The position numbers and the translations under genes were made by a program. DNA of 12,544 nt from JBKEDC01 sp047972995. Its GTDB lineage: Bacteria; Bacteroidota; Bacteroidia; Bacteroidales; Prolixibacteraceae. The DNA lies in contig JBKEBD010000044.1 of NCBI GenBank assembly GCA_047972995.1, positions 1-12,544 of the forward strand, written 5' to 3'. Positions 7,864 to 12,544 of this stretch are shown here, in pieces (the stretch's first letter is position 1; the number at the start of each line of letters is the position of its first letter). The notes under the pieces were generated by a model. The model had not been told where the DNA came from. It was given only the letters and a program-made list of their open reading frames with translations, and did no database searches.

Positions 7864-7980
7864 TGTGGAAATTTATCTTCATTCAACGCCGTTGGTATCG
7901 GGCAGCAAGTAGCTAGAGGTATCGCAATTTGTCGGTTTGAGGCAAATAAAGTTGAAAAGCTAGCTGAGAAACTCGATTAA
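7864..7980 (+). pseudogene. Unrecognised 38-codon open tail, possible gene remnant
   Basis: In the gap between araR and pepP the plus strand has an open stretch from just after a TGA at 7861-7863 to a TAA at 7978-7980. It has no start codon and ends GIAICRFEANKVEKLAEKLD. The composition (regular charged and hydrophobic alternation, helix-like end) looks protein-like rather than random, and it could be the C-terminal remnant of a lost gene. I do not recognise the family. It may equally be chance: 38 codons is short. The rest of the gap (7808-7863 and 7981-8034) shows nothing I can name. Confidence 0.22.
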
Positions 7981-8034
7981 AGTTTTTTGTATGTGTATTA
8001 GCTTAATCCTAGAAAGTTATAAACACAATAAACA

Positions 8035-8082
8035 AAGCGCCAAAAGCGTGAAATAGATTAATATTCCACACCTTCGGCGCTT
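8035..8082 (-). terminator. Nested hairpin downstream of pepP
   Basis: On the minus strand AAGCGCC (8082-8076) pairs perfectly with GGCGCTT (8041-8035). Inside it, after 4-base gaps on each side, GTGTG pairs with CACGC (one G-U), leaving an AT-rich apical loop. The 3' side continues TGTTTATTGTGTTTAT, T-rich but not a clean run. It starts 48 bases past the pepP stop codon and could end that transcript. Moderate structure, weak tail. Confidence 0.4.
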
Positions 8083-8101
8083 CTCATTTCCTTTATCTAC
8101 T

Positions 8102-8120
8102 GCATAGGATTACCCTATGC
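8102..8120 (-). terminator. Short hairpin just after pepP stop
   Basis: GCATAGG (8102-8108) and CCTATGC (8114-8120) form a perfect 7-bp stem around ATTAC, ten bases past the pepP stop. It has no T-run on either strand, so on its own it is more likely a 3'-end protecting stem than a terminator. It lies between pepP and the larger hairpin at 8035-8082. Confidence 0.35.
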
Positions 8121-8129
8121 GATCATAAT

Positions 8130-9527
8130 TTAGCCCTTCGAACTGGCAATCATTGCTTCCACTTCATCTACCTCGATTGGCAAACGTTTGCCTAAATATT
8201 CACCACCTGCGGCTGTAACAAGCAAATCATCTTCCAAGCGAATGCCCCCAAAATCACGGTAAGATTTCAGCTCTTCAAAGTTAATGAAGTCAGCACTGGT
8301 TCCATTGGCTTGCCATTGGTCGATAAGTGCCGGAATGAAATACAAGCCTGGTTCATTGGTAAGCACAAAGCCTTCTTTCAACTCTTTGCCTAAGCGCAAT
8401 GACGCTGCTCCGAATTGTGTTGATGGGCGAGTTTTCTCATCGTAGCCCACATAGTGCTGATTCAAATCTTCCATGTCGTGCACATCGAGCCCCATCATGT
8501 GCCCCAATCCATGAGGCATAAAAAGTGCGTGCGCTCCATTGGCTACCGCTTCATCTACATCACCTTTCATAATGCCTACTGCTTTAAGCCCTTGTACCAA
8601 CACCTTGCAGGCTTCAAAATGAATAGACTGATAAGTAAGCCCCGGTTTTATCAGCGATGCTGCCTTATTGTTTGCCGCAAGCACTATTTCATAAATTGCT
8701 TTCTGCTGTGCCGAAAATTTTCCACCAACAGGCGAAGTGCGTGTAAAATCAGAAGCATAGTGCATTAAACTTTCTGCACCTGCATCAACAAGCATCAGCT
8801 TGCCATTTTGAAGCAACGCATCATGCTTATGGTTGTGCAAGGTTTCGCCATGCTGACTTAAAATAATGGGGAAAGACGGATCACAGCCCGATGCCAAAGC
8901 AATGCCTTCCATTTGCCCAGCAATGGTTTGTTCCCAAACTCCCTCTTGACACGATTTCATGGCATGAATGTGCATATCATAGCCTATATTCCAAGCCTTT
9001 TTCAACTCCGCTATTTCATCGCCATCTTTAATTTCACGCTGAGCAATCACTGCTTTCACCAACTCCAACGAGCTAGCTTCGGTTTGCATGGCTGGCGCAA
9101 TGCCTAATAAATCTTGAAGTAATATTTTGTTTTCCGCACGATAAGGCGGAAGAAAATGAATTGTTCTTTTTTGTGCTTTTGCCTCTTCAATGTAAGAAAA
9201 AAGAGCCTTAAATGCTGCTGTCTTTTGGCATCCTATCTGTGCTGCATTTTCTGCCAACGACACCTGCGGTCCCATCCAAATGAGGTCATCCATGCTTACA
9301 TCATCACCAAAAAGAATTTCGGTGTCATTGTCCACATCAACAATACCCGCCAAACCTTGAAAATCGAGCCCAAAATAATATAAGAAGCTACTATCCTGAC
9401 GCCAATGATAGACATTGTCTCGATAATTCCAAGGCACATCTACATTGCCCAACAGTAAAACAATTCCACTTTGAACTCTATTCTTTAGCTGAGTTCTTCT
9501 ATGTACATAGGTATCTTTTCTAAACAT
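8130..9527 (-). CDS. pepP: Xaa-Pro aminopeptidase (peptidase M24B, aminopeptidase P family)
   Basis: Dimetal (usually Mn2+) cytoplasmic exopeptidase that removes an N-terminal residue from peptides with proline in position two. 465 residues, intact. Residues 1 to about 150 are the AMP_N-type domain, with the diagnostic RQDSSFLYYFGLD (43-55). From about 175 on is the pita-bread catalytic domain. All five metal ligands are visible: Asp248 (LVDAGAES), Asp260 (YASDFTRTSP), His343 (PHGLGHMMGLDVHD), Glu392 (TNEPGLYF) and Glu432 (GIRLEDDLLV). The ATG at 9527 is chosen because AMP_N begins at once after it. No signal peptide is seen. It is transcribed divergently from the cobalamin genes and appears monocistronic. 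Prolidase (Xaa-Pro dipeptidase) is the main alternative, but the AMP_N domain and length favour aminopeptidase P. Confidence 0.94.
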   Translation of the reverse strand: MFRKDTYVHRRTQLKNRVQSGIVLLLGNVDVPWNYRDNVYHWRQDSSFLYYFGLDFQGLAGIVDVDNDTEILFGDDVSMDDLIWMGPQVSLAENAAQIGCQKTAAFKALFSYIEEAKAQKRTIHFLPPYRAENKILLQDLLGIAPAMQTEASSLELVKAVIAQREIKDGDEIAELKKAWNIGYDMHIHAMKSCQEGVWEQTIAGQMEGIALASGCDPSFPIILSQHGETLHNHKHDALLQNGKLMLVDAGAESLMHYASDFTRTSPVGGKFSAQQKAIYEIVLAANNKAASLIKPGLTYQSIHFEACKVLVQGLKAVGIMKGDVDEAVANGAHALFMPHGLGHMMGLDVHDMEDLNQHYVGYDEKTRPSTQFGAASLRLGKELKEGFVLTNEPGLYFIPALIDQWQANGTSADFINFEELKSYRDFGGIRLEDDLLVTAAGGEYLGKRLPIEVDEVEAMIASSKG

Positions 9528-9563
9528 CGTAAGAAGTTTTAAATTTTAGCAATTCTATTAAGC

Positions 9564-9579
9564 TTCGTTAGTGAACGAA
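9564..9579. promoter_or_regulatory. Perfect 6-bp inverted repeat in the pepP-cbiA divergent spacer
   Basis: TTCGTT (9564-9569) and AACGAA (9574-9579) flank AGTG about 37-52 bases upstream of the pepP ATG. Position and symmetry would suit an operator or a small leader hairpin for pepP. No regulator is linked to it and the match is short, so the assignment is weak. On the minus strand a partial -7-like TATATTAG lies upstream at about 9600. Apart from this and the cbiA promoter, I see no gene, riboswitch or tRNA in 9528-9740. Confidence 0.25.
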
Positions 9580-9709
9580 CAAAGACGACAGCTAATATAC
9601 TAACTTTTAAAACTCCGTGCCTGTTTATTGGCAATTTATTTTTCTAGATAAATTCCATTAGTAAAAGCACAGAGAGATAGCCGCAGCTTTCACTCAAATT
9701 TTAAATGTT

Positions 9710-9717
9710 TATCTTTG
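9710..9717 (+). promoter_or_regulatory. Bacteroidetes -7 promoter box upstream of cbiA
   Basis: TATCTTTG fits TAnnTTTG exactly and ends 23 bases before the cbiA ATG, so transcription would start roughly 15 bases ahead of the gene. No good -33 TTTG is visible. The very short leader leaves no space for a cobalamin riboswitch, and the sequence further upstream shows none of its conserved boxes. Confidence 0.5.
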
Positions 9718-9740
9718 AGTCTACCAAAACAAAAAAATGA

Positions 9741-10574
9741 ATGAAAGAAATCTCAAGCTTTTTAATTGCCGCCCCCCATTCCGGTTCCGGAAAGACAACT
9801 GTTACTTTAGGATTGCTGAAAGCTCTAAAGAACAGAGGACTGAAAGTACAACCTTTTAAGTGTGGGCCTGATTACATCGATACGAAGTATCATGATATGG
9901 CATCGGGAAACAAGTCGGTCAACCTGGACTTGTTCATGTCTTCCGAAGAGCACGTCAGAGGTCTTTATGCTAGATATGCGATGCCGAATAATGTTTGTAT
10001 TACAGAAGGAGTAATGGGCTTGTTCGACGGCTACGATAAAATGGAAGGGAGCAGTGCAGAAATAGCAAAAACATTAGGGCTTCCGGTAGTTTTAGTTGTA
10101 AATGCAAAATCTACTGCTTATTCGGTTGCTCCATTATTGTATGGATTTAAATACTTTGACAAGAAAGTCAATCTTATCGGAGTTATATTTAACTTCGTGG
10201 GTTCGGAAAGTCATTATGCCTTTTTAGAACAGGTATGTAAGGATGTTGGTATTAAGTCATTCGTTTATTTGCCCAAGAACGTAGAGATTGGAATTCCTTC
10301 TCGGCATTTGGGGTTAAGTTTAGGAGAAGAATACCTATTTGATGATTTTGCAAGCAAAGCAGCTTCTTTGATAGAAGAACATATTAATCTGGATGACTTA
10401 TTAGTATCTACCCAGGTGCCTATTAATGCGTTAATGATGCAAGATCCTCAACGAAAGACTGCTTCATCAAGGCTTAAAATGGCCGTTGCATCAGACGAAG
10501 CCTTCAACTTCATGTATCACGAAAACATCGAATATCTGAAAAGAATAGGCGATGTTATTTTTTTAGCCCGTTGA
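9741..10574 (+). CDS. cbiA: Cobyrinate a,c-diamide synthase CbiA, N-terminal synthetase part (frameshifted)
   Basis: ATP-dependent amidation of the a and c side chains of cobyrinate, an early step of corrin decoration. This frame carries the dethiobiotin-synthetase-like ATPase domain. The P-loop is APHSGSGKTT (11-20), followed by CGPDYIDTKYH (41-51) and TEGVMGLFDG (88-97), all CbiA signatures. At 277 codons it ends at a TGA just after RIGDVIFLAR. In intact CbiA the sequence should run on as IFFSPLKDKCLP. That continuation is found in the -1 frame, so this is the front part of a full protein of about 433 residues. The break lies at a run of seven T (10558-10564), where eight would restore the frame. 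Start is the ATG at 9741; an out-of-frame ATG lies at 9737. A -7 box precedes it. Alone this domain would lack its ammonia-supplying partner. Confidence 0.9.
   Translation: MKEISSFLIAAPHSGSGKTTVTLGLLKALKNRGLKVQPFKCGPDYIDTKYHDMASGNKSVNLDLFMSSEEHVRGLYARYAMPNNVCITEGVMGLFDGYDKMEGSSAEIAKTLGLPVVLVVNAKSTAYSVAPLLYGFKYFDKKVNLIGVIFNFVGSESHYAFLEQVCKDVGIKSFVYLPKNVEIGIPSRHLGLSLGEEYLFDDFASKAASLIEEHINLDDLLVSTQVPINALMMQDPQRKTASSRLKMAVASDEAFNFMYHENIEYLKRIGDVIFLAR
10558..10574 (+). other. Frame break in cbiA at T7, with slippery heptamer and TTGA stop-start overlap
   Basis: The reading is GTT ATT TTT TTA GCC CGT TGA. T-TTT-TTA (10559-10565) is the exact form of a classic -1 slippery heptamer, and a -1 shift there gives AGC CCG TTG AAG, which restores the CbiA sequence SPLKDK. 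One extra T would restore it too. The second frame can also start at TTG (10571), which overlaps the stop as TTGA. Downstream only a weak 5-bp stem is seen (CAAAG 10591-10595, CTTTG 10600-10604), too far from the heptamer for a typical stimulator. Sequencing error or a mutation is therefore the simplest reading. Confidence 0.7.
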
Positions 10575-11041
10575 AGGATAAGTGTCTGCCCAAAGCCGAC
10601 TTTGTCTATTTCCCTGGTGGATATCCGGAGCAACTCAGCAACAATAAAGAACTGCATAAAAGCATTCGCGATTATGTTGATGGAGGAGGCAAATTGCTCG
10701 CCGAATGTGGGGGAATGATGTACCTTTCATCTTCCATTACCGATAAGGATGGGTATGAATATCCAATGGTAGGGATATTCCCGCAAAAAGCCTCCATGAA
10801 AGAGATGAAACTGAAGTTGGGATACCGTAGTTTTAGGTACAATGGGATTGCCGTCAAAGGGCATGAGTTCCATTATTCACATACCGACAGCAGCGAAAAG
10901 AGTGTCGCTCAACAATACAACGCCCTGAATATGTCGGTAGACACTAAGCTGTTACGATACAAAAACGCGATAGCCGGATATACCCATATCTATTGGGCGG
11001 AAATGGATGATTTATTTAAACTATATAACGAACAGATATGA
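10571..11041 (+). CDS. cbiA: Cobyrinate a,c-diamide synthase CbiA, C-terminal glutaminase part (frameshifted)
   Basis: Class I glutamine amidotransferase domain that releases ammonia from glutamine for CbiA. In the frame from TTG at 10571 (156 codons), VYFPGGYPEQL (12-22) forms the oxyanion side, LLAECGGMMYL (42-52) holds the nucleophile Cys46, GHEFHYS (97-103) is a CbiA-type conserved block and AGYTHIYWAE (135-144) holds the catalytic His139. The catalytic residues are intact and the frame shows no further stop, so the break upstream is recent or artefactual. True in-frame coding resumes at about 10565, before the TTG. The TGA at 11039-11041 overlaps the ATG of the adenosyltransferase gene (ATGA), a sign of translational coupling. 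Confidence 0.88.
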   Translation: MKDKCLPKADFVYFPGGYPEQLSNNKELHKSIRDYVDGGGKLLAECGGMMYLSSSITDKDGYEYPMVGIFPQKASMKEMKLKLGYRSFRYNGIAVKGHEFHYSHTDSSEKSVAQQYNALNMSVDTKLLRYKNAIAGYTHIYWAEMDDLFKLYNEQI

Positions 11042-11607
11042 AGATTTATACAAGAGGTGGCGATAAAGGAAAGACAGGGATACATGGCGGACAACGAGTT
11101 GATAAAGATAACATCCGTATCGAAGTAAACGGCTGTATCGACGAACTTAACAGTATAATTGATGTCGTAAGGTCATTCCTTATTACAGAACACGAATGGC
11201 AGGAGATGCTGTTCAGGATTCAGTCTGAAATAATGATCATCATGTCGCACGTAGCCAATCCCTCCGCTATCAGAGAAAAGAATCCGAATCAGTTAGATAC
11301 CACCATCGTCTCCTTTGTAGAAGAACATATAGACAATCTGACAGGGCAAATGGATGAAAAAGACAGCTACTTTATTCTGCCAGGAGGAAGCTTGGTTTCG
11401 TCTCATTTGCACATGGCTCGGACAATTGCACGCCGCAGCGAACGCCGCCTATGGACACTGAATCGAGAGGACGAGCTACCTCCTGTAATACTACAATTCA
11501 TGAATCGCTTGTCGGATCTATTCTTTATCATGGCTCGTGTTGAAATGTTCCGACAGAACTATACAGAGGAACGATGGCACCATTTTTTATATAAGCGGAA
11601 GAAATGA
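11038..11607 (+). CDS. ATP:cob(I)alamin adenosyltransferase, PduO type
   Basis: Transfers the 5'-deoxyadenosyl group of ATP to cob(I)alamin or corrinoid precursors to make adenosylcobalamin. 189 residues, the family's usual length, mainly helical, expected to be a cytoplasmic trimer. Signatures in order: YTRGGDKGKTGIHGGQRVDK (4-23), the ATP-binding N-terminus; EVNGCIDELNS (29-39); FILPGGS (112-118); ARTIARRSERR (127-137) and FMNRLSDLFFIMAR (154-167), whose Arg and Asp residues bind ATP and position the corrin. It overlaps cbiA at the start (ATGA) and the broken phosphatase gene at the end (ATGA), so all three formed one translationally coupled unit. It appears intact, unlike both neighbours. 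CobA and EutT are unrelated adenosyltransferase families and do not fit these motifs. Confidence 0.95.
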   Translation: MKIYTRGGDKGKTGIHGGQRVDKDNIRIEVNGCIDELNSIIDVVRSFLITEHEWQEMLFRIQSEIMIIMSHVANPSAIREKNPNQLDTTIVSFVEEHIDNLTGQMDEKDSYFILPGGSLVSSHLHMARTIARRSERRLWTLNREDELPPVILQFMNRLSDLFFIMARVEMFRQNYTEERWHHFLYKRKK

Positions 11608-11795
11608 AACTGATTTTAGTGAGGCATGGCGAAACGATAAAGAACTGACGGCACATTCTTCAAGGACAAACGCGCGGAAAGCTAACCTCGAAAGGCATCT
11701 CCCAAGCTAATTGACTTGCTGATTGCCTGATCTCATTTCATATAGATATGTGTTTTAATGCAAAGCCTAAGAGAATTAAAAATTATATCATATAA
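11604..11795 (+). pseudogene. cobC: Decayed start of an alpha-ribazole-phosphatase-like (CobC) histidine phosphatase
   Basis: From the ATG at 11604 the frame reads MKLILVRHGETIKN, stop, RHILQGQTRGKLTSKGISQA(N), stop, LADCLISFHIDMCFN. The RHG phosphohistidine motif (7-9), the QGQ(T)-G-LT-KG-QA pattern and the LAD-L-F/D block are the opening third of a phosphoglycerate-mutase-like CobC, which removes the phosphate of alpha-ribazole 5'-phosphate in cobalamin loop assembly. TGA stops break it at 11646-11648 and 11712-11714. The similarity fades after about residue 55, well short of the roughly 170-200 residues expected, and the frame closes at TAA 11793-11795. It overlaps the adenosyltransferase stop codon (ATGA), as an intact operon member would. 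Recoding of TGA is unlikely because the neighbouring genes use TGA as a stop. Confidence 0.8.
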
Positions 11796-11800
11796 AAACA

Positions 11801-11831
11801 AAAAAAATCCAGAGAGTCTATACTCTCTGGA
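11801..11831. terminator. Strong hairpin terminator, best oriented for the minus strand
   Basis: TCCAGAGAGT (11808-11817), loop CTAT, ACTCTCTGGA (11822-11831): a perfect 10-bp GC-containing stem. On the minus strand it is followed by seven T (11807-11801) and more T beyond, a textbook intrinsic terminator for whatever is read leftward from about 12 kb. On the plus strand the tail is AGTTTAATTTAT, weaker, so it may also stop the cobalamin transcript. Confidence 0.8.
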
Positions 11832-11849
11832 AGTTTAATTTATATTTGT

Positions 11850-12002
11850 CTAATCCTGAAACACTTTTTCAAGACTGAACATTGCAATCTCTTTTAGTGG
11901 CACGGTTTGAACCGAAATCATTGGCACGGTCTGACCGAAATAGCCACACCCAAACCATACGCAACAAATAAAAGTGGTTATTACAAAATGATCCTTTATC
12001 AA
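11850..12002 (-). CDS. Possible small or remnant ORF before the terminator, unrecognised
   Basis: A minus-strand frame runs to a TAG at 11852-11850, 18 bases ahead of the strong terminator, which makes a real gene end here plausible. From a TTG at 12002 it gives 50 residues: MIKDH, a hydrophobic cysteine-containing stretch (about 6-22), then a tandem FGQTVPMI/SVQTVPLK, then EIAMFSLEKVFQD. No ATG lies before Met28. The only good start may be lost, so it may be the tail of a larger broken gene. The duplicated DNA at 11898-11941 has a 1-base length difference between copies, which would shift the frame upstream of it. I do not recognise the family. The plus strand is also open here from about 11895 to a TAA at 12004-12006, so the coding strand is uncertain. 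Confidence 0.25.
   Translation of the reverse strand: MIKDHFVITTFICCVWFGCGYFGQTVPMISVQTVPLKEIAMFSLEKVFQD
11898..11941. repeat. Imperfect 24-bp tandem duplication with internal dyads
   Basis: TGGCACGGTttgaACCGAAAT (11898-11918) and TGGCACGGTctgACCGAAAT (11922-11941) lie 24 bases apart. Each copy holds a small palindrome, CGGT-TTGA-ACCG and CGGT-CTG-ACCG. The copies differ by one base in length and one substitution. This could be a duplicated regulator site or a coding duplication. It is not a CRISPR array, having only two copies and a spacer of three bases. Confidence 0.6.
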
Positions 12003-12004
12003 AA

Positions 12005-12292
12005 CTAAATACCTTTCCCCATTTCAAAAGCTTTTTTCATTGCGGGAGTTTTTTCTACCGAGCCTTTGTCCCATGCTCCTGCGCCATAGATAACTCCACG
12101 CTCAATTGGGTTCGCCAGTGATTTCAAGAATCCGTGGAACGCTTGGACTACCGGTTTCAGATTGTCGGGGTTCTTATCAGCTCCGGCAACTATGAAATAG
12201 AATTCTTTGTTTATCATTTCTTTGTGTCGCTCGTAGGTGCGGTCAATCATTGTTTTCATTTGTCCGCTCATGGCATAGAAGAATGTCGGCGT
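12005..12292 (-). pseudogene. NAD(P)H-dependent flavodoxin-like reductase, C-terminal half only
   Basis: Flavodoxin-fold FMN oxidoreductase of the NADPH-dependent FMN reductase/iron-sulfur flavoprotein type, small-molecule redox target unknown. The homologous frame starts at TPTFFYAMSGQMKTMIDRT, the FMN-proximal loop and helix that lie in mid-protein in this family. It continues KEFYFIVAGAD, then GVIYGAGAWDKGSV and ends PAMKKAFEMGKGI at a TAG, so the C-terminus is complete. About 100 N-terminal residues, with the first FMN phosphate loop and any cysteine cluster, are missing. Upstream of residue T at 12292 the frame leaves the family and closes at a TAA (12316-12314). The ATG at 12271 is an internal methionine, so a free 88-residue protein is unlikely. 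The break coincides with the start of similarity of the plus-strand response regulator. Confidence 0.75.
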
Positions 12293-12544
12293 TAATCGAC
12301 TGTGATAGTCAAGTTAAAGCTTTTGATATAGGAGCGTTGAATTACATTTCTAAGCCGGTGATGCCCCAAGTAGTACTATCTCAAATCAAACAAATACTGA
12401 AAATATCTCCAAACGTAAAGCATTATAAAATTGGCAAGTACAACATCAAAATACATTTGCAAATAGTGTCTATCGAAGGAACTGATTTAAAGTTGCGTCA
12501 TAAAGATGTTCAAGTGTTATCCCTTTTGTTAGATAGTTCTAACA
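12283..12544 (+). CDS. OmpR-family response regulator, N-terminus lost and 3' end beyond the window
   Basis: Reading from the ATG at 12283, the frame starts MSALIDCDSQVKAFDIGALN and continues YISKP: the end of a receiver domain, with the conserved Ser/Thr (S of MSAL) and the switch Lys of SKP. A short linker follows, then HYKIGKYNIKIHLQIVSIEG and LKLRHKDVQVLSLLLDSSN. That is the start of an OmpR/PhoB winged helix of the Bacteroidetes RprY-like pattern (IGKY...Q...G..L...). The first 75-80 receiver residues, including the phospho-accepting Asp, should lie upstream but are replaced by the antisense flavodoxin fragment, so the gene is broken at its 5' end. The ATG is likely an internal Met of the F(L/M)SAL motif. 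The 3' part runs off the window. Its partner kinase is not seen. Confidence 0.75.
   Translation, partial: MSALIDCDSQVKAFDIGALNYISKPVMPQVVLSQIKQILKISPNVKHYKIGKYNIKIHLQIVSIEGTDLKLRHKDVQVLSLLLDSSN

Noticed and set aside
9528..9740. Cobalamin riboswitch upstream of cbiA
   Set aside because: None of the conserved boxes is visible and the -7 box lies only 23 bases from the start codon.
11604..11714. TGA recoding (selenocysteine or tryptophan) in the phosphatase frame
   Set aside because: Neighbouring genes end with TGA and use TGG for Trp; the gene is also truncated, so decay is simpler.
11898..11941. Sigma-54 promoter suggested by TGGCACG
   Set aside because: Both copies lack the TTGC half at the required spacing, having GAAC or GACC there.

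Overview
The window looks like a piece of a Bacteroidales-type (Bacteroidetes) chromosome or contig. Two sites match the Bacteroidetes -7 promoter element TAnnTTTG. The arabinose cluster carries a Nudix-type AraR regulator of the kind known from Bacteroides. The mutarotase has a lipoprotein signal. The base composition looks moderately AT-rich by eye; I did not compute it.

About 1-7810 (minus strand) is an L-arabinose utilisation operon, transcribed in the order araR, araA (isomerase), an SSS-family Na+/sugar symporter, araD (4-epimerase), araB (ribulokinase) and a lipoprotein aldose 1-epimerase that runs off the left edge. The set covers uptake, anomer interconversion and conversion of L-arabinose to D-xylulose 5-phosphate, plus a self-encoded repressor-type regulator. 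A promoter with an overlapping dyad lies upstream of araR. A terminator-like hairpin sits between araA and the symporter. Two spacers (after the symporter and after araB) hold related AATCTAA-type repeats that fold into long imperfect hairpins.

About 7810-8130 has no convincing intact gene. It holds an unrecognised 38-codon open tail and two hairpins downstream of the next gene. 8130-9527 (minus) is an intact Xaa-Pro aminopeptidase of the M24B family.

About 9700-11800 (plus) is a short cobalamin module: cobyrinate a,c-diamide synthase (cbiA) broken into two frames at a run of seven T, an intact PduO-type cob(I)alamin adenosyltransferase, and the decayed start of an alpha-ribazole-phosphatase-like gene with in-frame TGA stops. 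Each of the three genes overlaps the next by a few bases.

About 11800-12544 is a patchwork: a strong hairpin terminator, an imperfect 24-bp duplication, the C-terminal half of an NADPH-dependent flavodoxin-like reductase on the minus strand, and an OmpR-type response regulator on the plus strand. The last two both lack their N-terminal halves and meet head to head at about 12290. That join, the cbiA frameshift and the broken phosphatase point either to real gene decay and rearrangement or to assembly and sequencing faults. I see no convincing new defence or signalling system; the best leads are the cbiA T7 site, the 12290 join and the AATCTAA hairpin repeats.
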